A stretch of DNA of 31,256 nt, from IMG/VR virus record IMGVR_UViG_3300009128_000088, positions 1-31,256 of that record; one strand, 5' to 3'. A program made the translations under genes and the position numbers. Numbering within the stretch: the first letter of the stretch is position 1; each line of letters opens with the position of its first letter. Below the pieces are notes generated by a model. That model did not search any database. It worked only from the letters and a program-made list of their open reading frames with translations, and was not told the origin of the DNA. Below are positions 22,356-29,507 of this stretch, piece by piece. This stretch comes from a virus.

Positions 22356-23207
22356 TCACATCACTCCCGGATTGTGCCCCGGCATGTAGTGCCGCGGGTT
22401 GTGGCGCCGCATACGATACGCTGCCGCCCCGAGAAGCATCCAGTACCTACGCCGCTCGCGGAACATGGCGAAACTGTCATGGTAGAGCTCGGCGACCTCG
22501 GCAGCGAAGAGGGCGCGGTTGTAGATATACGCGTGATCCATCGCCCCCCACCAAGGGTTGTTCGACTGCCATGTGTCCCGGCCGAGTTCCAGGTTCTCCG
22601 CTGAGTTACCAATCACGGAACCGGCAGCAGAGTTCTCCTCAATTCCGTCGACATAGATTCGGATCGTCGTCCCGTCGTTCGTCGCAACTACGTGATACCA
22701 TCCCGCCGCTGTGTGCACTGCCGAAGTAACCCCCGCATCTACATCACTATCGGCACCATCGCGCAACTGAGCGCCGAACTTGGTTCTGAATGAGGCATTC
22801 GGGTGGCTGGTTGTCCAGTAGTGCAAGTTGTATCCGTTCCACCCCCCTGCATTGTCATGCTTCGTGACCAGTCCCATTGCAATCTGGACGCCGGGGTCGG
22901 GGTCTGCCGAGTCCATTCGTACTCGCGCCACCAATGTCATCCCAAGGGTCAGATCGAGTGCCAGAGCGTCCGCGATTGAGACGTACTGTACAGCCCCATC
23001 CATCTCCATCGCGATGCCCCATGGATTGCCGCCCCATCCACTGGCGTCCGCACCCACCCCGTCGTTACCGTTCCCGCTGGCATCGTAGACCGCCAAGCCT
23101 TCGCCCTCCCAGAAGTTCCAGGCACCGACAAGCCCCTGGGCCAAGGGATGGTCTCGGCGCAGGGTCTCTGGTCCACATACAGGAGGTTTCGGCAGATAGC
23201 CAGGCAT
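22356..23207 (-). CDS. LamG/concanavalin-like jelly-roll protein
   Basis: This 283-residue protein carries a LamG-type lectin-like domain: HPLAQGLVGAWNFWEGEGL near 20-38, YDASGNGNDG, MEMDGAVQYVSI, LTLGMTLVARVRMDS, then GWYHVVATNDGTTIRIYVDG near 168-187 and NPWWGAMDHAYIYNRAL near 217-233. The domain often binds glycans or proteins. The C-terminal 40 residues are basic and His/Arg-rich and may anchor it. ATG at 23207 overlaps the previous stop (TGATG). It is encoded between portal and MuF genes, where a decoration protein with host-surface or mucus binding would be plausible. Confidence 0.88.
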   Translation of the reverse strand: MPGYLPKPPVCGPETLRRDHPLAQGLVGAWNFWEGEGLAVYDASGNGNDGVGADASGWGGNPWGIAMEMDGAVQYVSIADALALDLTLGMTLVARVRMDSADPDPGVQIAMGLVTKHDNAGGWNGYNLHYWTTSHPNASFRTKFGAQLRDGADSDVDAGVTSAVHTAAGWYHVVATNDGTTIRIYVDGIEENSAAGSVIGNSAENLELGRDTWQSNNPWWGAMDHAYIYNRALFAAEVAELYHDSFAMFRERRRYWMLLGAAAYRMRRHNPRHYMPGHNPGVM

Positions 23208-23569
23208 CAGCCAGTCACTCCGTCATAGTCCACATCGAGCGTCACGTCTTGGTCATCGCCGTGCGTCGCCACAACACGGAAGTCATTGACGCCCCCCTCG
23301 ATATGCACGGTCCAGGATGCCTCTTCGCTGTTCCCGTCCGGCATCGCCAAGGAACCGCCATTGTCATAGTCTTCGCTGTTGTCGTGGGAGAGTTGCACTT
23401 GCACGTTTCCCGGCGTACTCGGCGCGGTCGCCCCATTCGTCACTTTGATCAGGACGGTCGTCTCGTAATTCCCGCTGACGTCCTGCCAGGCGCTTGTCGT
23501 CGGCCCCGCACCGCCGGTCAGTGTCTGCCCTGAGTAGAGCGCCGTAGCTCCTGCCATGCTCTTTGCCAT
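23207..23569 (-). CDS. Beta-rich hypothetical protein, 120 residues
   Basis: The product is mostly beta-like with acidic Gly/Asn/Asp turns: ALYSGQTLTGGAGP, YETTVLIKVTNGAT, NVQVQLSHDNSEDY, ASWTVHIEGGVNDFRVVATH and VTLDVDYDGVTG. It reads as an immunoglobulin-like or jelly-roll sandwich. No family is recognised. It is coupled on both sides (overlaps at 23569 and 23207), so it is made with the zinc-ribbon and LamG proteins. It may be a structural or decoration protein. Confidence 0.75.
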   Translation of the reverse strand: MAKSMAGATALYSGQTLTGGAGPTTSAWQDVSGNYETTVLIKVTNGATAPSTPGNVQVQLSHDNSEDYDNGGSLAMPDGNSEEASWTVHIEGGVNDFRVVATHGDDQDVTLDVDYDGVTG

Positions 23570-24168
23570 CAGGCCTCACCTCCAGCTTGACGACACCAGC
23601 GGCAGTACGCATCAGCCCCGAGGTCCTGTGTCAATCGCCACCGTCCGCAGGAGGGGCATTTGCTTGACTGCCGCGCAATACCCACGTCAGAGAAGGTCAC
23701 GAGACGACCGAAGAGCTTCTGCGCCTCAGGAATCTCCGGCGTCCACGTCGGGTCTGCCACCGTTATGGCTTGCCCCTCGCCCGCCCATGGATTGCCCCCT
23801 GACCACACTCGTGCGAACAACGCATCAGCCTCCGCCTGTGTGCACTTCTTCTTCTGCCCCACCGGGAACTTGGAGATGATCTGTGCGATGGACTTGTGAT
23901 CCTGCGCATCCAGGTATCCCCGGAACCCCTCCGCCCGGAAGACCCAATCAAGCAATTCGCCCACCGTATCATCGCTCAACGGCTGTGGCGGGTCGCCTAC
24001 CGTCGTCTTTGCGAGATACTCCAACGACATGTGCACCGGCACTTCCGGGCAGGGCACGTTCTCGACCATTCGTCCGTTCAGATTCGCGGCCTCCTCAACC
24101 TGCGATGGCAGCCCGGAGTCGTGGCCTTTGATCCACTCGATCATTGCCGGTGGGATCATCTCACTCAC
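23569..24168 (-). CDS. Hypothetical protein with C-terminal zinc ribbon
   Basis: This 199-residue protein has a helical N-terminal half (MIEWIKGHDSGLPSQVEEAA, VGELLDWVFRAEGFRGYLDA) and a C-terminal CPSCGRW ... CRWC zinc-ribbon at about 170-192. No family is recognised. It starts 8 nt inside the end of the portal gene and overlaps the next gene at 23569. A zinc ribbon next to terminase and portal could bind DNA or a protein at the packaging vertex, but this is a guess. Confidence 0.75.
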   Translation of the reverse strand: MSEMIPPAMIEWIKGHDSGLPSQVEEAANLNGRMVENVPCPEVPVHMSLEYLAKTTVGDPPQPLSDDTVGELLDWVFRAEGFRGYLDAQDHKSIAQIISKFPVGQKKKCTQAEADALFARVWSGGNPWAGEGQAITVADPTWTPEIPEAQKLFGRLVTFSDVGIARQSSKCPSCGRWRLTQDLGADAYCRWCRQAGGEA

Positions 24169-26107
24169 TCACCTTCCCAATCATCTGCGCCGCCGCCTCC
24201 TCCAGGTGTTCGGTCAGCGCCTTCGTAGAAACCTCCCGCATCACCTGCTCCGCATTCATCAGCAGCTCCGGCAGCGGCGCCTCCACGTTCACCCGGTTCA
24301 GGATGTCAGCCACAACGGCGAACCGGAGGTCTTCGCCGTGCTTACCTTCAAGCGAGGCCGACTTCGCTTCCTTCCATCCCGCAAGCCAGTTCGGCGTCGC
24401 CGGCACCGGCACGTTCCCGCGCTCGGCATAGCGTTTGGTCGCCTGCGTCCAAACCTCCGTCATGAAATCCCGCAGCAGCCCCGCATACTCCCCCGAATGC
24501 GGAACCTCCACCGCCCCAATCTCCCGAATGATTGTCCCCGCGTTTGCTTTCGTCGCCTTGGCCAGCTTGGCCAGCAACGGTTCAAGTCGCTTCAAGAACT
24601 TCTCATGCAGCTTCCCAATCACCACCCGAGCCCGCTCCTGGAACGAATCCTGAAGCCCATACTCCGGCGGCACAATCACCTCAGTAGGTTCAGGCTTCTC
24701 CGCAAGCCTGACCCCCAATTGCTGACGGCTGCCAACTGACGGCTGCCCTTCCCCCGCCGCCGCCGGCTCCTGCCCTTCCTCTTCCTCGCCCTTCCTCTGC
24801 GCCTTAGCCTCTTCGCGCCTTTGCGCTTGCCCTTCAGGATCTTCCTTAGCCGGCAGCTTATAGATGTCCCGAACCCACCCCTCAATATCCTCCCCCGCCG
24901 TCAACACCCCAGCCCCCACCAACTGCCGAAGCATCTCCGCCACATCATCCCGCTGCAGCAGTAGCCCCAGGTCCTCATGCCGCAGCTCCGGCCACTCCTC
25001 CCGCGGCAGGCCCGGTGCGTTGTAGCTCAGCCACTGCGGGATAGCATACCGGTTATGCACCTGGGCGAACCAGTCCGCCGAAGCGTTCAGGTTCAGCAGG
25101 AAGAATTTCGTCATCGATTCGGTCACCTGCTGCCCGCCGAACCGGGTATCCCCGAACGAGATGAACTGCGCCAACATGCTGCGCGCGATCAGCGTCAGAT
25201 GATGCTTCATGTACGGATCCATCCGCGCCATGTCGCCCTTCATCTCGAGGGTCCCCAGCTCCTCCACCGTATCCTTGGGGAACGCCGCCGCCCCGTTCTC
25301 CGCCGCCCGCCAGTTCTTCAGGATCTTCAGCGTCTTGTTCCGATCCTCCGCGCTCGCCCCAAGCGCCATCATCGCGAACGGCATGCCCAGGAACACGTGC
25401 TCGAAGCCGATGTTCGCGATCCGGTAGAGGGAGTCGAGGATCTTCCAATGCTTGTACGCCGGCCGGAGGAGCCCGAAGCCCTCGGGGTTGCCCTTCTCTT
25501 TGCGGTAGGAGAATACCAACAGCTTCTCGATCTCAACCGGTACCTCCTGGTAGTCACCGGAGGTGTCCGTGCCCTTCTGCTTGATCCCCGCTAACCCGCC
25601 ATTCTTGTCGAACGTCCACTTGTCAATGGTGTCTGCCGCCCGGATCGCGAACTTGCGGTAGGAGCCGTCCTGGTTCCACACCTTCTCAAACACCTGGTAC
25701 CCCTGCAGCATCGCGATCATCGCCTCGCGAATGTGATCATCCCACGTGTGCGCCGTCGTGTTCCCCAGGTTCTCCCAGTAGGCCTCCGCCGCCTCCGTCG
25801 CCGTGGCGCCGGCCTTCTTTCCCTCCTTCGGCTCCTTCGGCTCAACCGCCCACGTCGCCGACCGGAGGGGCAGCGTCAGCGCCAACTCCACCGCCTGCAC
25901 CTGCCCATCCCCCCGCCGCATCTTGTCACAGGTGTCAATCCAGTCCGACCCCCGAAGGTTCGGGTTGTAGTCCTCCTCGATCAACCCCTCCCAGCCGGCA
26001 TCAAGCCCCGAGAAGCCCTTCTCGCTCCCCTTCGGCCCCACCTTCTTCGGCTCGGCAAGCGTAACAGGGTTTCCGTGCCGGTTCATTATGATGCTGCTCT
26101 CAGGCAT
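24161..26107 (-). CDS. Portal protein, DUF935 (Mu gp29-like)
   Basis: This 648-residue protein forms the portal ring through which DNA enters the head. Family features are DWIDTCDKMRRGDGQVQAVE near 55-74, LALTLPLRSATWAVEP near 75-90, a core with IDKWTFDKNGGLAGIKQKG near 161-179, VFSYRKEKGNPEGFGLLRPAYK near 198-219 (shortened), and FISFGDTRFGG near 315-325. Residues about 421-470 are a Glu/Arg/Gln-rich segment encoded by repeats and look like an insertion before the C-terminal domain. The start at 26107 lies in a family A repeat with no clear ribosome site; ATG at 26086 is an alternative. Confidence 0.92.
   Translation of the reverse strand: MPESSIIMNRHGNPVTLAEPKKVGPKGSEKGFSGLDAGWEGLIEEDYNPNLRGSDWIDTCDKMRRGDGQVQAVELALTLPLRSATWAVEPKEPKEGKKAGATATEAAEAYWENLGNTTAHTWDDHIREAMIAMLQGYQVFEKVWNQDGSYRKFAIRAADTIDKWTFDKNGGLAGIKQKGTDTSGDYQEVPVEIEKLLVFSYRKEKGNPEGFGLLRPAYKHWKILDSLYRIANIGFEHVFLGMPFAMMALGASAEDRNKTLKILKNWRAAENGAAAFPKDTVEELGTLEMKGDMARMDPYMKHHLTLIARSMLAQFISFGDTRFGGQQVTESMTKFFLLNLNASADWFAQVHNRYAIPQWLSYNAPGLPREEWPELRHEDLGLLLQRDDVAEMLRQLVGAGVLTAGEDIEGWVRDIYKLPAKEDPEGQAQRREEAKAQRKGEEEEGQEPAAAGEGQPSVGSRQQLGVRLAEKPEPTEVIVPPEYGLQDSFQERARVVIGKLHEKFLKRLEPLLAKLAKATKANAGTIIREIGAVEVPHSGEYAGLLRDFMTEVWTQATKRYAERGNVPVPATPNWLAGWKEAKSASLEGKHGEDLRFAVVADILNRVNVEAPLPELLMNAEQVMREVSTKALTEHLEEAAAQMIGKVSE
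24713..24840. repeat. Repeat tracts inside the portal gene
   Basis: Two families lie in frame. 24713-24749 is a GCTGACGGCTGCCAACTGAC-type tract related to family A, encoding GQPSVGSRQQLGV. 24767-24840 is a CCTTCCTC/GCGCCTT family B tract encoding QAQRREEAKAQRKGEEEEGQ. Together they make a disordered insert of about 50 residues. Confidence 0.85.
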
Positions 26108-26136
26108 AGCTATCAGCTCTCAGCTACCAGCTCTCA
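26107..26136. repeat. AGCTGATAGCTGA repeat (family A) at the terminase/portal junction
   Basis: The minus strand reads GAGCTGGTAGCTGAGAGCTG then ATAGCT and the portal ATG. It fills the gap after the terminase stop (26134). Confidence 0.85.
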
Positions 26137-27885
26137 CCAGTCGGTGACCGCTATCTTGTCCCCCGCCGTGTAATCCTTCGGATCCGTCATCGGCTCAGGC
26201 TTCACCAGGCCCAGCTCGCGGCCGTGGTCAATGACCACCTTCGCATGGCACTGCGCCATGCCGTAATGGTCCACGTGCGCCCACCGGAATATCTTCTTCT
26301 CCGTCTTCTCCCGCTTGAACGAGCAGAAGTGTTGGCACACGGTGGGAACGTCCTTCCACCGTTTGGGCGGCAGCGTCAGTTCCGACTCGATGAACTGCAC
26401 GCCCTCGTTGATCATCCACTGTCGCGACATGGACAGGACGCGCACGCCCTTGAACGTATCCTCTTCCACCGAGCCCTTCTGCCCGTCGTGGGTGTTGATC
26501 ACCGCGATGTGCTTGCCGCCGATCCTGCGCGCAAACCGCACCGCCGTATGCTTCTCCGGCCGCGCGTCAATGATCGTCGGGCCTTCCCATACCCGCAGCC
26601 ACTTCTCCACCTCGTCCTCTTCATCCGTCTCCAGGACGCTCGCCAGGATCCACCCCAACTCCGGATGGAACATGTTGGCCACGCAATGGAACAAGTCGCC
26701 GACGTCGATGCCGATGGCCAACATCTGCCCAGGGATCGGCTTCGGGAACCAGCGGAACTCTCCGAACCGCAGCCGCTCCTCCGTCAGCGGCTTTCGCTTT
26801 CCGTTCCGCGGCCGACCGAGGGTGATCCAGTAGAACACGCACAGCTTCTCGTCGCCGACCTGCGCCGCATGCCACCGCTGCGCCGCCTTCTCCGGCGTCA
26901 TCTGCGGCCCGTAAAGGCCACAGATCCAATAGGAGGGCTTCGTCTCCCGCAGCGCCGGCGCGTCGTGGTGCCACGCCCACTCGTTGTCTCCCGTCCGCGC
27001 CAACGTAATCCGCGCCGGCCCCGTGGCATCCCGGCACCGCGGACAGGTATAGAACCACTCGTCACACTCCGGCCACGCCCGTCCGCGCTCGAGCTCGGCC
27101 CCTGAGATCAGCCGCCCGTCCGCCTTGCGACCCATCACACATTCGGGCCACGTCAAGCCCAGATCCACCCACGTCCGGCACCGCCGGCACCGCACCCGGT
27201 AGCTCGCCTGACTCCCCTGCTTGTAGGTGGCATCGATCCCCTCATCCTCGAGCTCCGTCTGCGAAGTCTCGCGCCACCACTGAAGCTCACTCGCCTCCAT
27301 CCGGCCGATCAACATGTCCACATAGGAAACGCCCGTCTCCGCATCCTCGATCTGCGCGATCTCCGACGCCTCATCAACCACCACCATGTCCATCGGCGTC
27401 CGCTTCGCTTCCTTCATATCCTGGAGGCCCCGATAGTGCACCCACCCGTCCCCGAACTTCAGCAGCAGCGTATTATCCGGCCGCTGCTTCTTCCGCCGAA
27501 TCTCCTGCTTCACCTCCTGCCAGCCCACGGCCAACTTCGTCAGCGGCTCCGAGTCATCGATCAGCGGATCCACGTGGTTCTGCACATGATCCCTGACGTC
27601 GACCTTCGTCGGCAGGTAGTACCCCACCCGGTTCCCCGGCGCCGCCACGTACAGCATCTGCAGCTCGACGGCCGTGCTCTTCCCCACCTGCGTCGAAGCC
27701 CGGATCGCCTCCCAGTCCCCGCACCACAGCAGCGGCTCCTCCAGGTACTCATACCGCCCAAACGACCACGGCTTCCCCCGCGGCTTCGCGTTGGCATACA
27801 CCCACTCGCGCAAGCCCTCGGCCGACGGCTTCTCCACCGCCACCGCTCGCTTCGCACCGAACTGTTGTCCGAAGGTGTCATCCAT
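26134..27885 (-). CDS. Terminase large subunit (GpA-like)
   Basis: This 583-residue protein is the DNA-packaging motor. The ATPase has a Walker A variant STQVGKST at 64-71 and Walker B DMVVVDEAS at 166-174. The nuclease has GIDVGD at 392-397 (D394), IIDARPEKH near 438-446 (D440) and VDHYG near 538-542. A zinc-binding insert between the domains shows CRRC (233-236) and CPRC (281-284). This insert and the Gln-x-Gly-Lys-Ser loop are typical of the GpA-like branch. The start overlaps the small subunit by 8 nt. It is followed by the portal gene, as in Mu and lambda-like phages. Confidence 0.93.
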   Translation of the reverse strand: MDDTFGQQFGAKRAVAVEKPSAEGLREWVYANAKPRGKPWSFGRYEYLEEPLLWCGDWEAIRASTQVGKSTAVELQMLYVAAPGNRVGYYLPTKVDVRDHVQNHVDPLIDDSEPLTKLAVGWQEVKQEIRRKKQRPDNTLLLKFGDGWVHYRGLQDMKEAKRTPMDMVVVDEASEIAQIEDAETGVSYVDMLIGRMEASELQWWRETSQTELEDEGIDATYKQGSQASYRVRCRRCRTWVDLGLTWPECVMGRKADGRLISGAELERGRAWPECDEWFYTCPRCRDATGPARITLARTGDNEWAWHHDAPALRETKPSYWICGLYGPQMTPEKAAQRWHAAQVGDEKLCVFYWITLGRPRNGKRKPLTEERLRFGEFRWFPKPIPGQMLAIGIDVGDLFHCVANMFHPELGWILASVLETDEEDEVEKWLRVWEGPTIIDARPEKHTAVRFARRIGGKHIAVINTHDGQKGSVEEDTFKGVRVLSMSRQWMINEGVQFIESELTLPPKRWKDVPTVCQHFCSFKREKTEKKIFRWAHVDHYGMAQCHAKVVIDHGRELGLVKPEPMTDPKDYTAGDKIAVTDW

Positions 27886-28669
27886 CCGAGCTCAACGCCT
27901 CGCGAATATCCTCAATCACCGTCTCGTCGTACTTGCCCCGCAGCGCCTCCAACCGGGCCGCCACCTCCATACCGGCCCGCGCCTCCACCATCGCATCCAC
28001 GCCCGCCTGTTTCCGCCGCTCCTGGTGTACCTTCTGCTCCGTCAGCTCCGACCGCGGCGCCGCCGTCAGGTACCGCAGGGCCAGGCTTGCGATACCAAGC
28101 TGCTCCTTGGAGGTATCCCCCGAGTTCGCCTTCACCAGCAGCTTCATCAACAGGTTCTCACACAGTACCCGGATAAGCTCCTGCGCCTTCCCGCCGTGCG
28201 CCTTCTTCGTCTCCTCGATGATCCGTTCGGCGTTCTTCCCAAGGAGCGCCGCCCAGAACCCCACCTCCTTCATGTGCTTGCGATGCCGCCGCATCACCGA
28301 ATCACTGCACGGCACACCCAGCGACCGCACATACTCCACAATCGCCCTCTGCGTCGGCCGCGTCCCCTTGCCCGCCGTCAGCATCTCGTTGACCTTGATG
28401 AACTCCTCTGGGTTGCTCCACAGCAGCCCACATACCGAGCACCCCGTATCAAGCAGCCAATGGGACCCATCCCCGATCACCGTCTCCAGGGCCGCCGTCA
28501 CCTCCGCCGAATCCACCGGCTGTAGCGGCACCTCCTGCGTATTCGGCTTCCCCTTCCGGTCCGACTCCGGCGCCCGCGGCGGCGTCGCTCCGCTCCGCTT
28601 CGCAGCCGCCACCCGCCTCGGGTTCTTCCCCTTCCGCGCCTTCGCTTTCGCCTTCGCCTTAGCAGCCAT
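27878..28669 (-). CDS. Terminase small subunit candidate (Mu gp27/DUF3486-like)
   Basis: This 263-residue protein lies directly before and overlaps the large terminase, the normal place for the DNA-recognition subunit. It begins with a Lys/Ala/Arg-rich disordered tail (AKAKAKARKGKNPRR) followed by a pair of cysteines (CSVCGLLW), a helix-turn-helix-like segment TQRAIVEYVRSLGVPCSDSVM near 105-126 (shortened), and long helices (NAERIIEETKKAHGGKAQEL, RMVEARAGMEVAARLEALRG; shortened). This fits the gp27-like small terminases. ATG at 28669 follows AGGTGA by 6 nt; GTG at 28672 is less likely. Confidence 0.75.
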   Translation of the reverse strand: MAAKAKAKAKARKGKNPRRVAAAKRSGATPPRAPESDRKGKPNTQEVPLQPVDSAEVTAALETVIGDGSHWLLDTGCSVCGLLWSNPEEFIKVNEMLTAGKGTRPTQRAIVEYVRSLGVPCSDSVMRRHRKHMKEVGFWAALLGKNAERIIEETKKAHGGKAQELIRVLCENLLMKLLVKANSGDTSKEQLGIASLALRYLTAAPRSELTEQKVHQERRKQAGVDAMVEARAGMEVAARLEALRGKYDETVIEDIREALSSDG

Positions 28670-28683
28670 CACGAATCACCTGT

Positions 28684-28722
28684 AGCGCCCGGAAAGCAGG
28701 CGCAAGCCGGGCCCTTTGGGCA
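28684..28722. repeat. Family E repeat copy upstream of the small terminase
   Basis: The 27-bp core at 28691-28717 matches the unit at 15419 except for one substitution and one deletion. CCGGG/CCCGG arms around it and a GCCC-TTT-GGGC element at its end give hairpin potential. It lies in the 55-bp gap between the IF2_N-like and small terminase genes. Confidence 0.75.
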
Positions 28723-28724
28723 CC

Positions 28725-28907
28725 TCATCCCTTCTCTCCCCGCAGCAGCACCCGCACCTTCTCCGCATCCACATTCACCAACGCCTGCGCCCTCACCGTG
28801 ATCGTCTCCTCCAGCTTCTCAATCGGGTACCCGTGCGCCTGAACCACCCGAATCACGTCCGCCGTGCGAACGCCCTCCTCCTCCGCCAGCTTCTTCACCG
28901 TAATCAT
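28725..28907 (-). CDS. Small IF2_N-like protein, 60 residues
   Basis: ATG at 28907 overlaps the previous stop (ATGA). The sequence ITVKKLAEEEGVRTADVIRV then LVNVDAEKVRVLLRGEKG resembles the N-terminal helix-bundle module of translation initiation factor IF2 (IF2_N), which is a small nucleic-acid or protein-binding fold. It is far too short to be IF2. Free-standing modules of this kind occur in phages with unknown roles; here it sits between membrane proteins and terminase. Confidence 0.78.
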   Translation of the reverse strand: MITVKKLAEEEGVRTADVIRVVQAHGYPIEKLEETITVRAQALVNVDAEKVRVLLRGEKG

Positions 28908-29161
28908 TGCGCGTCTCCAATGCCGAGCCCCTTCGCCATGAATCCGACAGCCGTAACGAACGCCGCCACCACCGCCGAGATAAGCCCCGTGATTCGCTTC
29001 GTGCCCGCTTCGGAGCGTTCCAACTGGGTCACCCGCTCCTCGTGATCGCTGAGCTCGCCGTCCACGTGCTTGCACCGCTCCTCATACTGCCCCACCAGCT
29101 TCTGCACATCCCCATGAATCGCCGTCAGCTTCTCGTGGATCGCCGTCAGCTCACTGCTCAT
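28904..29161 (-). CDS. Small coiled-coil membrane protein (XhlA/holin-like)
   Basis: This 85-residue protein has an N-terminal coiled coil (about 1-52: LTAIHEKLTAIHGDVQKLVG and QYEERCKHVDGELSDHEERV) followed by one membrane segment (about 58-78: TGLISAVVAAFVTAVGFMAK). That layout is the same as XhlA-type hemolysin/holin-associated proteins and other small phage membrane proteins. It starts 11 nt before the end of the upstream membrane gene. The pair may form a lysis unit, but no endolysin is in the window to confirm it. Confidence 0.75.
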   Translation of the reverse strand: MSSELTAIHEKLTAIHGDVQKLVGQYEERCKHVDGELSDHEERVTQLERSEAGTKRITGLISAVVAAFVTAVGFMAKGLGIGDAQ

Positions 29162-29357
29162 GTCCCTTCCCGTTCCCTCTCCGCGTCACATACTCCCCGA
29201 TCTGCGCCCCAAAGATCGTCAGCATCCACTCCGGCGGCTCGATCTGGAGAAACACCGACGCGCAAAGCGTCACCGCCATCAACAGCAGCGCAATCGCCCG
29301 CACCGACCCGGGCGGCAGTCCCAACGGCGGAGGAGTAGGTTCCATCGTTGCTTCCAT
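29151..29357 (-). CDS. Small membrane protein, holin candidate
   Basis: This 68-residue protein has a Pro-rich N-terminus, the phrase GSVRAIALLLMAVTLCASVF (one membrane segment, about 18-37), then PPEWMLTIFGAQIGEYVTRR, possibly a second amphipathic segment, and a charged tail (RGNGKGHEQ). Similar GSVRA-type proteins are common in tailed phage lysis or head regions. ATG at 29357 follows AGGAG by 6 nt. It is the first gene after the early/late border, so its transcript comes from read-through of the terminator at 29414 or from an unseen promoter. Confidence 0.72.
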   Translation of the reverse strand: MEATMEPTPPPLGLPPGSVRAIALLLMAVTLCASVFLQIEPPEWMLTIFGAQIGEYVTRRGNGKGHEQ

Positions 29358-29368
29358 CACGAGCTCCT

Positions 29369-29405
29369 GGAATCCGCAGGATTCCCAAGGAACGCGAAGC
29401 GTTCC
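29369..29405. repeat. Two adjacent 17-bp palindromes
   Basis: GGAATCCGCAGGATTCC (29369-29385) and GGAACGCGAAGCGTTCC (29389-29405) are separated by 3 bp. The second type resembles GGAACCGC-CT-GCGGTTCC at 4950-4967, and the first resembles 17189-17205. They lie between the terminator and the first late gene. Confidence 0.8.
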
Positions 29406-29413
29406 AACAGAAA

Positions 29414-29460
29414 ACGCCCAGGGGAAGGCATCTCCTGTGAGAAGCCTTCCACCTGGGCGT
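29414..29460 (-). terminator. Strong intrinsic terminator between early and late modules
   Basis: On the minus strand ACGCCCAGG (29460-29452) pairs with CCTGGGCGT (29422-29414) and GAAGGC/GCCTTC extend the stem, giving about 15-16 bp with a 14-nt loop. TTTTCTGTT follows. It ends transcripts from the ASCH gene (stop at 29508) and also lies directly downstream of the promoter candidate at 29487. Confidence 0.85.
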
Positions 29461-29486
29461 CAATGCCGTCGCGGGTGTCGCCTCTC

Positions 29487-29495
29487 ATTATACCA
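29487..29495 (-). promoter_or_regulatory. Extended -10 promoter candidate (TGGTATAAT) after the ASCH gene
   Basis: The minus strand reads TGGTATAAT (29495-29487), a perfect consensus -10 with TGn extension. The -35 region is weak (GTTCTG at 16 bp). A start near 29480 gives a transcript of about 70 nt that ends at the hairpin 29460-29414. It could be a small RNA or a controllable leader for the late operon. Confidence 0.6.
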
Positions 29496-29507
29496 TTCCC
29501 AGCCGGT

